This document shows positions 1-9,310 of a stretch of 64,000 nucleotides of DNA, one piece after another. The stretch comes from Bryobacterales bacterium (GTDB lineage Bacteria > Acidobacteriota > Terriglobia > Bryobacterales > Bryobacteraceae), in the NCBI GenBank assembly GCA_003142185.1, contig PLOR01000104.1, positions 1 through 64,000 on the forward strand, read 5' to 3'. Under the pieces are notes generated by a model. It was given only the letters and a program-made list of their open reading frames with translations. It did not search any database and was not told the origin of the DNA. A program made the translations under genes and the position numbers. The first letter of the stretch is position 1; every line of letters begins with the position of its first letter.

Positions 1-85
1 TTCCACGGGTTTCCCCACGCCTCCGCGACACCTCACGCACACAATCCGTGTAGCGGCCGTTCTTTTGCAATCTGGAAATGTCTTT

Positions 86-104
86 GTAACGTTATTTTTG
101 TTAC
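86..104. promoter_or_regulatory. Inverted repeat upstream of the first Oar receptor gene
   Basis: The stretch GTAACGTTATTTTTGTTAC is an inverted repeat with GTAAC/GTTAC arms. It lies about 140 bases before the receptor start and could be an operator. No convincing -35/-10 pair can be placed around it. The rest of bases 1-245 shows only the ribosome binding site of the next gene. Confidence 0.25.
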
Positions 105-245
105 CCTGTCCTCAAACGGGCAAAAACGAGGTTCAAGTCTGGTATGGAAAAGAGCGCTCGTAGTGTTCTCTCCCGCGCCCGTGTGCGTCACGGGCGCCTG
201 GGCGTTCGATATGCCAGCGGGCCTACGAACAAGGAGGTAGTTATC

Positions 246-3200
246 GTGCATCAGCGCTTGGCAGTGTCGCTGTTGGTACTTTGTCTATTGCTCTCCGTTT
301 CGAGGCTGGGATTTTCCCAGTCCTCGGGCGGCGTGGCCGGAATATCCGGGGTTGTCCGGGATGCATCGGGGGCCGTCGTGCCGGATGCCAAAGTTGTCAT
401 CTCGAGCGCCGGTCAGGGTACGCTTCGTACGCTGACCACCAACGCGGAGGGTATCTTTGCCGCGCCGGCGCTGCCGCCTGGACCGGGCTATAAAGTGACC
501 TTCACGGCACAGGGTTTTGAGGACTACGAAGTAACGAACATGGTCCTGCAGGTGGGCCAGAATGTGGACCTGAAGGTCGCTTTGAAAGTCGCTTCAACGA
601 CCGAGCGGGTTGAAGTGGTGTCCGCAACTCCCCTGGTGGAAGACACCAAGTCCGACGTATCGGGCGTGGTGGATCTGAAAGCGATCCAGGATTTGCCGAT
701 TAACGGCCGCCGCGTGGATTCCTTCGTCCTGTTGCAGCCGGGCGTCAGCAACGACGGAACGTTTGGCTTGCTGACCTTCCGCGGAGTGGCGGGACAGAAT
801 TCATTCCTGGTGGACGGTACCGATACCACCGAACAGTTCTACAACGAAAACGCCGGCCGGACTCGCATCGCGTCGCAGATCTCCCAGGACGCGGTGCAGG
901 AATTCGAAGTTGTGTCTTCGAATTACTCGGCCGAGTATGGGCGCGCGATGGGCGGAGTTGTCAACACCGTCACGCGCAGCGGGTCGAACGATTTTCACGG
1001 CGCGGCCTTCTGGTTCTACCGTAGCACCGGGTTTGACGGGCAGGATCCGTTCTCGTCGGTGGTGGCTTCGGAGAAGCGGAACCAGGCGGGTGCAACACTC
1101 GGCGGCCCGATCAAGAAGGACAAGCTGTTCTTCTTCCTGAGCACCGAGGTGACGCGGCGCAACTTCCCGATGACCAGCAGCCTCAACACCACGGCGGTTA
1201 ACGGCACGACGCGCACATGGAACCTGTGCGGAGTCGCCAGCGGCAGCGGGACGAGCAAGGTGCCGGCGGCTACCGCCGCGCAGTGCAATGCGATCAATGC
1301 ATTGATCCCGCGGTTCTTCGGTGTAATCCCGCGAACGCTCGACCAGGAGCTCTATTTCGCCAGGCTGGATTACCATCCGACCGATCACAATACGCTGAGC
1401 GCCAGCTTCAACTTCCTGCACGACCTTTCGCCCAATGGCATCCAGACCGGCGTTTCCTCCACCAGCGGCTCGGCGCTCACCGGCAATGGCGACGATGCGG
1501 TGACGGTGCGCAATGGAGGGCTGGCCTGGACCTGGGTTCCCACTTCGACTTTAGTGAACGAGGTCCACTTCGGTTTTGCGGGCGACCGCCAGGCCGACTC
1601 ATTCGATAACGCGGAACTGGGCCAGGGCCTGGGTTACCTGCAGGTCTCGGTCAACGGCACGTCGCTGGGGCCGGCAAACTATCTGCCGCGCATCGAGCCG
1701 AGCGAACGCCGTTTCCAGTTTCAGGACAACGCTTCCTGGACGAAGGGCACTCACACCATCAAATTCGGCACGGACATCGCCACCACCGAGGATTATGTCT
1801 ATTACATCTCGGGCGCGTTCGGCTCATACACCTACCAGACGGTCAACGCCTTCGCGCTGGATTATTCCAGCCCGTCGGGCGTTAAGTACTGGCAGTCTTA
1901 TTCCCAGACCTTTGGCAATCCGGTGCTCGATACCACTATCAACGACTATGGCTTCTATCTGCAGGACCAGTGGCGCGCCACTCGCAAGCTGACGCTGAAT
2001 TACGGATTGCGTTACGAATATGCGCAGCTACCGCAACCCAAAGTTTGTAACCAGGACTATCCCGGAACTTGCCACCTGTATTCGTCGCCGAAGAACCTGG
2101 CGCCGCGCCTCGGGCTGGCTTACCGTCTGAATGACAAGACGGTTGTGCAGGGCGGCTACGGGATGTTCCACGCGCGCTTCCAGGGCGGGACCATCGACGA
2201 CTTGTTCACCACCGGGAACGGGCTTTACCAGCAGAGCGTCAGCCTGACGGGATTTCCGGGCCAGAATGCGTCTCAATATGCGGCCGGTCCGGTTTTCCCC
2301 AACGCGCTGAGCGCCGCTCCCTCGGCGGCTACGGCGGCCTCGGGTGTCAATCTGCAGTACTACGCTCCCAATATCAAGACGCCGTACTCGGAACAAGCGA
2401 ACATCGGCATCCAGCGGCAAATCACCCATGACACCGCAGTGACGGTTTCCTACCTCTGGAGCCGGGGACTGCAAATGATCGGCGTCCGCGATCTGAATTT
2501 CCCGACACATACGACCAACTTTACGTACGGCATCGCCAGCGCCAGCGGGGCCCCGGTAAGCGCCTTCACCACTACGGTCTACACCGGCGCCCGCCCGGAC
2601 ACCAGGTACGGCGCCGTCGACTACGACGAGAACGGCGTCAACAGCTACTACAACGGCTTGGCCGTGCAGGTAAATAAGAGGTTCGCGCACGGGTTGCAAG
2701 CGTTGGTTTCCTACACCTGGTCGCACGAAATCGATGACGGCCAAAGCTACGGCGAGAGCACCGATAACCTATTCCAGAATGGCAACACGTACTGGCTGAA
2801 CAACGGGAACTACAAGGCCGACAAGGGCAGCGGCACGGAGGACCAGCGGCACCGCGCCGTGATCTCCTGGGTCTGGCAGCCCGTGTTTACACACCGCCCG
2901 GGCGCCTTCTATAAGTATGTGGTGAATAACTGGGAACTCTCGTCCATCACGCCTTTGGCGAGCGGCCAACCTTATGGCAGCGAGACCATACAGATCACCG
3001 GTACACCCGTCACCGGCATGTTCAAGACCAGTTCGATCAATGGCACGGGGCTGAGCACGCGCGTACCTTTCCTTCCGTACAACAGCTATTACCTGCCGGC
3101 GCAGTACCATACGAACGCTCGCATCAGCAAAATCATTCCCTTGGGAGCGGACGATTCGCCGCGCAGGCTGATCCTCAACTTTGAGATGTTCAACGTCTCG

Positions 3201-3365
3201 GGTTCGTGGGCGGCAACTTCGTACAAGAGCAGCATCGGCTACACCGAAGCCAACGGCATCCTGACCGCCTCGCCGCAGAATCTATATATCCCGAGCGCCG
3301 ACGCCGGCTTCCCGGATGGAACCCAGGCTAAGCGCATGCAGGTCAGCGGCCGCATTGTGTTCTGA
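246..3365 (+). CDS. Oar-like TonB-dependent receptor with N-terminal carboxypeptidase-regulatory domain
   Basis: This is a large outer-membrane protein of the acidobacterial Oar/TonB-dependent receptor type, about 1039 aa. The GTG at 246 is chosen because AAGGAGG stands at 231-237 and the protein then opens with a clean Sec signal (MHQRLAVSLLVLCLLL..., cleavage near SQ at residue 25). Residues about 30-110 form a carboxypeptidase-regulatory-like beta-sandwich (GISGVVRDASGAVVPDAKV). A plug-like region follows, with LQPGVSNDG and a VVNTVTRSGSNDFHGAAF stretch. The rest is beta-barrel and ends in Phe (GRIVF), as expected for an assembled outer-membrane barrel. The ligand cannot be told from sequence. 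A strong terminator follows directly. A start at 144 is in frame but would bury the signal peptide. Confidence 0.9.
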   Translation: MHQRLAVSLLVLCLLLSVSRLGFSQSSGGVAGISGVVRDASGAVVPDAKVVISSAGQGTLRTLTTNAEGIFAAPALPPGPGYKVTFTAQGFEDYEVTNMVLQVGQNVDLKVALKVASTTERVEVVSATPLVEDTKSDVSGVVDLKAIQDLPINGRRVDSFVLLQPGVSNDGTFGLLTFRGVAGQNSFLVDGTDTTEQFYNENAGRTRIASQISQDAVQEFEVVSSNYSAEYGRAMGGVVNTVTRSGSNDFHGAAFWFYRSTGFDGQDPFSSVVASEKRNQAGATLGGPIKKDKLFFFLSTEVTRRNFPMTSSLNTTAVNGTTRTWNLCGVASGSGTSKVPAATAAQCNAINALIPRFFGVIPRTLDQELYFARLDYHPTDHNTLSASFNFLHDLSPNGIQTGVSSTSGSALTGNGDDAVTVRNGGLAWTWVPTSTLVNEVHFGFAGDRQADSFDNAELGQGLGYLQVSVNGTSLGPANYLPRIEPSERRFQFQDNASWTKGTHTIKFGTDIATTEDYVYYISGAFGSYTYQTVNAFALDYSSPSGVKYWQSYSQTFGNPVLDTTINDYGFYLQDQWRATRKLTLNYGLRYEYAQLPQPKVCNQDYPGTCHLYSSPKNLAPRLGLAYRLNDKTVVQGGYGMFHARFQGGTIDDLFTTGNGLYQQSVSLTGFPGQNASQYAAGPVFPNALSAAPSAATAASGVNLQYYAPNIKTPYSEQANIGIQRQITHDTAVTVSYLWSRGLQMIGVRDLNFPTHTTNFTYGIASASGAPVSAFTTTVYTGARPDTRYGAVDYDENGVNSYYNGLAVQVNKRFAHGLQALVSYTWSHEIDDGQSYGESTDNLFQNGNTYWLNNGNYKADKGSGTEDQRHRAVISWVWQPVFTHRPGAFYKYVVNNWELSSITPLASGQPYGSETIQITGTPVTGMFKTSSINGTGLSTRVPFLPYNSYYLPAQYHTNARISKIIPLGADDSPRRLILNFEMFNVSGSWAATSYKSSIGYTEANGILTASPQNLYIPSADAGFPDGTQAKRMQVSGRIVF

Positions 3366-3391
3366 ACGACTCGACAGGCATGACTTTCGCC

Positions 3392-3423
3392 GGGGCAGAA
3401 GAGTAATCTTCTGCCCCTTTTTT
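3392..3423 (+). terminator. Rho-independent terminator after the Oar gene
   Basis: A perfect 10-bp stem (GGGGCAGAAG at 3392-3401 with CTTCTGCCCC at 3408-3417) with a 6-base loop is followed by six T at 3418-3423. Confidence 0.92.
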
Positions 3424-3524
3424 CTGTTGCATACCCCCTGGGGACGAGTTAGCAATCTTTGCCAAGTTGCCGCCCCTTAAGTGTAGTAGCATACGGGTTC
3501 ATTGCACGCCCGGAGGCTGATTCA

Positions 3525-5507
3525 ATGGCAACTGCCGCGCCGGCCAAACAGCTACCTTCCAACGCCTACACGCCGCTCGAACCCGGCGAGGCCTATCAGC
3601 CGCCGGTCGCCGCGGCCGAGCGGCTGCCCGAGCTCACGCCGCGGTCAATCGGCTGGGGCGTGTTTCTCTGCGTTGTATTCACCGTGGCGTCCGCCTACTC
3701 CGGGCTGAAGGTGGGCCAGGTGATGGAGGCCGCCATCCCTATCTCCATCCTTGCCATCGGCCTCGCGCGCGTCTACCGGCGCCGGTCCACTGTCCTCGAA
3801 AACGTCATCATCACCGGCATCGGCGGCGTGGCCGGATCGGTGGTGGCCGGCGCGGTGTTCACTCTCCCGGCACTTTACATCCTCAATCTCGCTCCGCACC
3901 CCGTGCAGACCATCTGCATCTGTATCGCGGGCGGCTGCCTGGGCGTCCTGTTCCTGATCCCGCTGCGCCGCTACTTCGTGCGCGACATGCACGGCATGTT
4001 CCCGTACCCGGAAGCCACCGCCATCACCGAGGTGCTGGTCACCGGCGAGAAGGGCGGCTCGCAGGCGAAGCTGCTGCTGGTGGCCACCGCCATTTCCGGC
4101 GTCTACGATTTTCTGGTGACCACCTTCCAGGTGTGGAAGGAATATCTCGACTTTCAATTCGTGCCCGCCGTTCGTATGTTATCGGAGCGCGCCAAAGTCG
4201 CCGTCGGCTTCGACGCCATCGGATTCATTCTCGGATTGGGCTACGTGATGGGCCTGCGCAGCTCGATGATCCTGTGCGCCGGCGGCGTGCTCTCCAACCT
4301 GGTGCTGGTGCCACTCGTCTGGATGATCGGCCGCGAGCACACCACCGCCGTTTATCCGGCCTCCATCCCCATCTCCCAGATGACGGCCACACAGATCTTC
4401 CGCGGCTATGTGCGCTTCGTGGGTGTGGGCGCCATCGCCACGGCGGGCATTTTCGGCATCGTCAAATCCATCCGCATTGTGGCCGGCTCGTTCGGCGTGG
4501 CGGCGCGCACCTTCCGTGCCGGCGAAACCGCCTCCGGCGAGCGCACCGACCGCGACCTGCCGGTGATGACCGTCCTGGTGGGCGTGATCGTCAGCGCCGT
4601 CGCCGTCGGCGCGCTGCTCGGCACGCTGTCCTCCGCGCCCGCGGTGATCCTGATCGGCGTGGTGCTGGCGGTGGTGTTTTCCTTCTTCTTCACCAGCGTG
4701 GCCGCCAACGCCATCGCCACCACCGCGCGCAACCCGGTCTCCGGCATGACTATGCTCACCATCATCATTTCGTCGATTGTGCTGCTGCGCTTCGGCCTTT
4801 CCGGCACCACCGGCATGTTCTTCGTGATGGCGCTGGCCGGCATGGTGTGCACCGCGCTCTCGGTTTCCGGGCAGGCCATCACGGATTTCAAAGTGGGCTA
4901 TTGGCTCGGTTCCACGCCGGCGGCGCAGGAGAAAGTGAAATTTCTGGGGGTGCTGGCCGCATCGGTGGCTGTCGGTCTGACCATCGTGATGCTGGCCCGC
5001 GCGTTCCAGTTCGGCGAAGCGGTGCCCGGCGATCCGCGTGTGGTTCTGCCTTCGCCGCAAGCCTCCATCATGAAAGCGCTGGTCGAAGGATTCATGAGCC
5101 GGCAGCCGGTGGCGTACCTGTTATTCGGCGCCGGCGCCGCGATTGCGGTCTCCATGGAAATGCTCGGCGTCCCGGCGCTGATTTTCGCGCTCGGTATGTA
5201 CCTGCCGCTCGAGCTGAACACCCCGGCGCTGGTCGGCGGCTTCCTGGCACACCTGGTGTCGAAGCGCGACGCCACGGCGCGCGAACGCGGCGTGGTGATC
5301 GCCAGCGGCCTGATGGCGGGCGGCGCGCTGGGCGGTGTGTTCGGCGCGGCCTGCCGCCTCATCCCCGGCTACACAGAAGCCTGGATCCACACGCCCTTCT
5401 ACGGAAACGAGCTGGTTTCGCAGAGCCTGTCCGGCCTGATGTTCCTGGGCCTCTGCGCCTATCTGTGGTTCAGCGCCATCCACCGGCAAAAGGAGAATGC
5501 AGTATGA
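3525..5507 (+). CDS. OPT family oligopeptide transporter
   Basis: This inner-membrane transporter of about 660 aa belongs to the oligopeptide transporter (OPT) superfamily, which imports small peptides or peptide-like metal chelates. Nearly the whole protein is hydrophobic helices. Recognisable OPT segments are YSGLKVGQVMEAAIPI near residue 50 and PYPEATAITEVLVTGEKGG near residue 165. The ATG at 3525 is preceded by GGAGG at 3512-3516; an in-frame start at 3459 lacks this. Its TGA overlaps the ATG of the next gene (ATGA at 5504-5507), so the two are translationally coupled. The neighbour looks like a metallopeptidase, which fits import plus hydrolysis of a peptide. The substrate is not determined. 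Confidence 0.92.
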   Translation: MATAAPAKQLPSNAYTPLEPGEAYQPPVAAAERLPELTPRSIGWGVFLCVVFTVASAYSGLKVGQVMEAAIPISILAIGLARVYRRRSTVLENVIITGIGGVAGSVVAGAVFTLPALYILNLAPHPVQTICICIAGGCLGVLFLIPLRRYFVRDMHGMFPYPEATAITEVLVTGEKGGSQAKLLLVATAISGVYDFLVTTFQVWKEYLDFQFVPAVRMLSERAKVAVGFDAIGFILGLGYVMGLRSSMILCAGGVLSNLVLVPLVWMIGREHTTAVYPASIPISQMTATQIFRGYVRFVGVGAIATAGIFGIVKSIRIVAGSFGVAARTFRAGETASGERTDRDLPVMTVLVGVIVSAVAVGALLGTLSSAPAVILIGVVLAVVFSFFFTSVAANAIATTARNPVSGMTMLTIIISSIVLLRFGLSGTTGMFFVMALAGMVCTALSVSGQAITDFKVGYWLGSTPAAQEKVKFLGVLAASVAVGLTIVMLARAFQFGEAVPGDPRVVLPSPQASIMKALVEGFMSRQPVAYLLFGAGAAIAVSMEMLGVPALIFALGMYLPLELNTPALVGGFLAHLVSKRDATARERGVVIASGLMAGGALGGVFGAACRLIPGYTEAWIHTPFYGNELVSQSLSGLMFLGLCAYLWFSAIHRQKENAV

Positions 5508-6814
5508 GCCTGGAAACACTCGTCGGCAACGCCATCCTGGGCATTGACACGCTTTGGGGCGGTGACGTCCTTTGCGCCTCCGGCACGGGCCGGTTCATTG
5601 CCGATTCCTGGTTCAGCGATGAACCGCTGCCGCTCGCCTACACCGTCGCCGAGGCTGCCCCGGTTCGCGCCTCAGGCGGCGTTTCCGCCAAGACGCCCGA
5701 CGCCGCCGCCATCGGCCGCTACCTCGCCCAAGTCGACATTCCCGGCGCCATCGAGGGACTGAAGGGCGCTGGCGCCGAGTCGGGCGGCCTGCGCGGCGAA
5801 TACCTGGCGGGCCTCGCCCTGTGTTTCGAAACCATGTGGGACCTTGCCATGGAGATCCTCGGCCGCGGCGCGCCGGTCCCTTATGAACGTTGTGTGGAAG
5901 CCTCGACCGGCAGGCCTCCGGAACCCTCCGACCCGGCGCAAAAGCGAGAACGCGTGGCGCAATTGCTCGGTGGTTCGGGCGACCTCCTGGCGGCGGTGGA
6001 TGCCTGGCGCGCGCGCCATCGCGTGTCCATGGCATCCATCCGCCTGCTCGGTGCAGCCGTGATCGGCCACTTCGATCAACTTACCGCTGCCCATGTCGTC
6101 CCTCACCTGCCGCCCGAATTCGCCACTGTCCCGCGCGCCAACATTCAGTTCCTGCCCATCCAGGATGCCTGGTTTTCCGGCTCGATGAACTACCTCGGCC
6201 GCGCCCGCCGCCCCGATGGCAGCCCCGAATATGAGGCCACCTATGAGATCAACGCCTCGCTCGAAACCTCGCTCCCGGAATTCCTGCAACTGGTGAGTCA
6301 CGAGGTGGTGCCCGGCCATGTCACCACTTTCGCTTACCTACAAGACCTGTACGCCCGCGGCGAGGTCGGCTTCGAGGCCACTGTCCTGACGATGAACACG
6401 CGCGCCGCCGCGCTGTTCGAAGGCATCGCCAACAACGCCATTCTGATGGCGTACGGTGTTACCGAGGTAGATCAGTTACCCGACCCGGATCTGCAGATCG
6501 GCGTGCTGCTGGCCCTGCTGCAAGACGATGCCAAGAACCAATCGTCGTTCCTGACCTGGGGCGAAGGCGCCGCGCAGGCCTCTGTCGCCGAGACGCTGCG
6601 CCGCGATTTCCTGGTTTCGCCCGAACGCGCCGATAAACTCTCCGGCGCCTGGGGCCGCCATCCGCTGCTCGGCCGCATGTATCTCCCCGTCTACCGCTCC
6701 GGAACCATGCGCATCGCCGAGTTGCGCCGCCGCTATCCCGCATCGCGCCTTCTGCCCGCGCTCTATGGCGCCTGCGGCTTAGTCGACATCACGACGCTGG
6801 AGCGGGCGCTATGA
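5504..6814 (+). CDS. Putative zinc metallopeptidase with HExxPGH motif (DUF885-like)
   Basis: The 436-aa protein has no signal peptide and is therefore predicted to be cytoplasmic. It contains HEVVPGHV at about residues 266-273, which matches the HExxPGH signature of the DUF885/M3-like metallopeptidases. A downstream LFEGIANN near residue 304 could supply the third zinc ligand glutamate. The fold outside this region is not otherwise familiar to me, and the N-terminal half diverges from typical DUF885 proteins. The start is set by AGGAG at 5491-5495 and by the 4-base overlap with the OPT transporter gene. The context suggests hydrolysis of a peptide imported by that transporter; this is inference. 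Confidence 0.8.
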   Translation: MSLETLVGNAILGIDTLWGGDVLCASGTGRFIADSWFSDEPLPLAYTVAEAAPVRASGGVSAKTPDAAAIGRYLAQVDIPGAIEGLKGAGAESGGLRGEYLAGLALCFETMWDLAMEILGRGAPVPYERCVEASTGRPPEPSDPAQKRERVAQLLGGSGDLLAAVDAWRARHRVSMASIRLLGAAVIGHFDQLTAAHVVPHLPPEFATVPRANIQFLPIQDAWFSGSMNYLGRARRPDGSPEYEATYEINASLETSLPEFLQLVSHEVVPGHVTTFAYLQDLYARGEVGFEATVLTMNTRAAALFEGIANNAILMAYGVTEVDQLPDPDLQIGVLLALLQDDAKNQSSFLTWGEGAAQASVAETLRRDFLVSPERADKLSGAWGRHPLLGRMYLPVYRSGTMRIAELRRRYPASRLLPALYGACGLVDITTLERAL

Positions 6815-6949
6815 ATTTGTAAATTGGGCTACCTTGAAATCAGTCGTCCTGCCAGCCCTTGCCACCACACACTGAACAATTGCCGGGGTTTCCCAGTCGT
6901 GTCTCATGGAAGTTTCCTTCAGAATTTCCATTTGTCGCCTGTTTTTTCA
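6815..6949. other. Intergenic region without a recognised gene
   Basis: Nothing with coding character or clear structure is seen between the metallopeptidase-like gene and the promoter of the sorting-signal protein. A short plus-strand reading frame here has no ribosome binding site. Confidence 0.5.
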
Positions 6950-6978
6950 TTGACCCGTTCACAAATTCGGTTTATCTT
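6950..6978 (+). promoter_or_regulatory. Candidate sigma-70 promoter for the sorting-signal protein gene
   Basis: TTGACC (6950-6955), a 17-base spacer and TATCTT (6973-6978) resemble a housekeeping promoter. Transcription would begin about 60 bases before the ATG at 7045. A small inverted repeat, GTTAC/GTAAC (7013-7027), lies just before the ribosome binding site. Confidence 0.45.
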
Positions 6979-7044
6979 AAGACACCCCCATTTGCCATGG
7001 GTGTTAGTGCGCGTTACTTTTCGTAACGGGAGGATACATATCAG

Positions 7045-7669
7045 ATGAAGCGTTTTCTGCTAGTTGCCGCGGTTCTTGCTTGGGTCGCCAGCGCCGCGTT
7101 CGCCGGTTCGGTCTGCCCCGCCGGTTCAGGAGCGACTGCGTTCCCACATAGCCCCGACAACGCAGCCACCGGGTGCAACGTCGTGATCACGATCGCCGCG
7201 AACGGAAGCGTGTCCGCAGCCGTCACCGACTCCTTACGAGGAATCCGAAGACGTGCTGGTCGGCGTCGTGAACAATAGCGCAAGCACCGTCAGCTCCCTG
7301 GCCCTGACCGGAAGCGACATTTTCGGTTTCGACGGTGACGGAATCTGCACCTTCACGTTTGTGGGCAGCGGCTATTGCACTGCCAGCCAGACCGCCGGCA
7401 CGGATCCGGGGGATTACCAGGGTCCGACTTCGACGTTCGCCATCACCAACGCCAACAGTGGAACCGTGAATTTCAGCCCCGCGATTGCGGCAAGCGGTGG
7501 TACGAGTTATTTCAGCCTGGAGGGAGCGCCCACCGCCAGTCTGGGGGTTGTAGTCGGTACTGGCGGGGGGACGACTAGCACCCCGGCGCCGAGTTCGATC
7601 ACCTTGCTAGGTGTTGGGTTTGCGGTGATCCTGCTGATTCAAGCCAGGCGCAAGTTCGCGCGCGCCTGA
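7045..7669 (+). pseudogene. PEP-CTERM-like exported protein gene, interrupted by a one-base frameshift
   Basis: Two overlapping frames read as one protein. The first part (7045 to about 7230) has a Sec signal (MKRFLLVAAVLAWVASAAFA) and ends with SVSAAVTD. The second part, from 7232, continues PYEESEDVLVGVVNNSAST, then GFDGDGICTF and SYFSLEGAP, the usual pattern of acidobacterial exosortase substrates. Removing one base near 7231 (in GACTCCTTAC) restores a protein of about 207 aa. The C-terminus is a sorting-signal variant: a TPAPSS motif, a hydrophobic helix (ITLLGVGFAVILLI) and an Arg/Lys tail. Pro-Ala-Pro stands where Pro-Glu-Pro is usual. GGGAGGA at 7028-7034 sets the start. The lesion may be a real mutation or a sequencing error. 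An exosortase gene lies 1.6 kb downstream. Confidence 0.75.
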
Positions 7670-7695
7670 ACAGCAGGCACACACACCGAAATTAC

Positions 7696-7739
7696 GGGCA
7701 CCACGCTGCCGTGGGGCAGCATGGTGCCCGTTCTATTTT
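7696..7739. terminator. Terminator hairpin between convergent genes
   Basis: The 15-base arms 7696-7710 (GGGCACCACGCTGCC) and 7715-7729 (GGCAGCATGGTGCCC) pair with one mismatch around a GTGG loop and are followed by TTCTATTTT. It lies between the sorting-signal gene and the convergent EpsI-like gene. Confidence 0.8.
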
Positions 7740-7773
7740 GTAACCGAACACACTACTGCCCGACCGTGCGGCG

Positions 7774-8415
7774 CTATCGCGGGAAGTTGGCCAGCAGCAG
7801 CGGGTAGATTCGTCGCGCGAACGCCTCGGCCGCAGCAGTCGCGGCGGCGTCCCGGCCGGGCGGGATGGCCACCGCCACGCGCACGATGGCGGTGTCGGTT
7901 CGCTTGTCGCGCAGAGCATCGACCGCCAGCCAGAACTTGGCATCCCACTCGCTTGCGATCACGCGCCGCGAGGTCTGGTACCAATACAGCACGATGGCGC
8001 GTGTCCCGCGGTTATGGATGACATACCGGTTCACCGTGATGGCGCCGGCGACAGTGTTGAGCGTGATCTCGCCGGCCACTTCCGGTATCCAACCGTTTCC
8101 CGGCAAGCAGACCTTGGGAGAGTGCGGCTGGCGAGTCCCATCGCGCTGCGACCCGAACCAGGCCACAAACAGATTTGCGAACGGGCCCGCCGGGACGTGA
8201 AAATAGCTTCGGCTCAGCAATCGGTCGGCTCCGAGCTGCGACCGGGTAGCGGCGTCGATGGACTCCTGCCTTACCTGCACCCAGCCGCCAAACTGCGGCG
8301 CCAGCTTCGCCAGGTCCGGCGGCGCGGGTACGCGCTCTCCGGACGCCGCCCAATAGATGGCGCCGGCCTGCACGGCGAGGAACGCGGTGACCAGGATGGT
8401 TTTAAGATCAGGCAT
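7774..8415 (-). CDS. EpsI / exosortase-associated protein (DUF3485 family)
   Basis: This 213-aa protein has an N-terminal membrane anchor (residues about 5-25, ILVTAFLAVQAGAIYWAA). It carries the features of EpsI-type proteins that accompany exosortases: FGGWVQV, the HSPKVCLPGNGW segment with its conserved Cys, and a WYQTSRRVIASEWDAKFWLAVDAL stretch. It starts inside the end of the exosortase gene (8-base overlap at 8408-8415), so the pair is an operon. In other bacteria such proteins serve exosortase-linked export or polysaccharide systems. The exact role is not known here. Confidence 0.88.
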   Translation of the reverse strand: MPDLKTILVTAFLAVQAGAIYWAASGERVPAPPDLAKLAPQFGGWVQVRQESIDAATRSQLGADRLLSRSYFHVPAGPFANLFVAWFGSQRDGTRQPHSPKVCLPGNGWIPEVAGEITLNTVAGAITVNRYVIHNRGTRAIVLYWYQTSRRVIASEWDAKFWLAVDALRDKRTDTAIVRVAVAIPPGRDAAATAAAEAFARRIYPLLLANFPR

Positions 8416-9226
8416 GGCACCGGGTGTAAAGCGCGTCGATCAGGCGGCGCATCGCCAGCAGCGCCCCGAGGCACAGGGCAAAGATGAACCAGCCGCATAC
8501 CATGTGGAGCGTCCCCTCAGCCACCGCGGGCCAGGCGCCGGACGCCGCAACACGCAATGCATTGCCGGCGATCGCCAGCGGGACTGCTAATGCAAAAAGC
8601 GCTCCGCGCATCCAGGGCTTGGGATCGTAGAGGTACGCCAGCAGCACACCCATGAAGGCCAGCGGAATCAGGTAGCGAATCCCGCTACAAGCCTCCGCCA
8701 CCAGGATGCGATGGCCGCCCACTTCCAGCACATTGCCGTCGCGAATCACACCGAACCCGGTGACCGAGAGCATCCAGGCGGCGACGCGGCTGGCCATCAG
8801 TTGCAGGGGCAGCGTGACCAGGTTGTAGACGATGGCGAGCTTCGGCAGCATGAACAGCGCCAGCAGGAACGGAAACGTCCAGGCCCGGAGCAGAGCGAAG
8901 CCTCCCAGACAAACCACCACGCCGGCCGCCGAAACCAGAAACGCCACCGAGCCCACGAAGAGGCCCACACCGAGCGCCGCCACAAAATGCATGGCCGCCC
9001 CCGCCGCGAGGAACGCGAAGCCCCACCAGCTCGGCCGCTGCGGCAACGCCTGCCACCGGCTGCGCTCGCGCCACACGACCCACAGGATCACGAGGGGCAC
9101 CGCGATCCCATGGCCCATGTCCTCGTCGGTCATCCATTGGCCGAACATGCCGCGCAGGATCAAGGCATAGCAGACGAGGACCATGGCGCCTGCCAGCATC
9201 ACGGTGATTAGTCGCGTTCGTTCCAT
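8408..9226 (-). CDS. Exosortase (transpeptidase for PEP-CTERM-type proteins)
   Basis: An integral membrane protein of about 272 aa with eight or so hydrophobic helices. The exosortase catalytic residues are visible: Cys in VAEACSGIRYLIPL (about residue 178), Arg in GNALRVAAS (about 224) and His in HMVCGWFIF (about 240). The family cleaves and re-anchors proteins carrying a C-terminal PEP-CTERM-like signal. The likely start is the ATG at 9224-9226 (MERTRLITVML). A TTG at 9298 is in frame but would add a polar, unsupported leader. It is coupled to the EpsI-like gene downstream. A candidate substrate gene lies at 7045-7669. Confidence 0.92.
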   Translation of the reverse strand: MERTRLITVMLAGAMVLVCYALILRGMFGQWMTDEDMGHGIAVPLVILWVVWRERSRWQALPQRPSWWGFAFLAAGAAMHFVAALGVGLFVGSVAFLVSAAGVVVCLGGFALLRAWTFPFLLALFMLPKLAIVYNLVTLPLQLMASRVAAWMLSVTGFGVIRDGNVLEVGGHRILVAEACSGIRYLIPLAFMGVLLAYLYDPKPWMRGALFALAVPLAIAGNALRVAASGAWPAVAEGTLHMVCGWFIFALCLGALLAMRRLIDALYTRCHA

Positions 9227-9310
9227 AGGTGGATCATCCAGTATAGCGGGCGCACGCGGCGCGTTCCGGAATTTCGGAGACAGCCCGAATTTTCCCAAAG
9301 AAGCTGGACG

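Noticed and set aside
86-104. GTAACGTTATTTTTGTTAC before the first Oar gene as a fifth chitin-locus element
   Set aside because: It shares GTAACAAA and TAACG half-sites on the minus strand, but the AACCGTT and ACTGGAC blocks and the spacing are missing.
4179-5060. A 293-codon minus-strand frame within the OPT gene
   Set aside because: It is composed almost only of His, Asp, Gly, Arg and Gln, typical antisense of a membrane protein.
7013-7027. GTTAC/GTAAC palindrome before the sorting-signal gene as a chitin-locus element
   Set aside because: Only the short half-sites match. It is listed as part of the leader of that gene.
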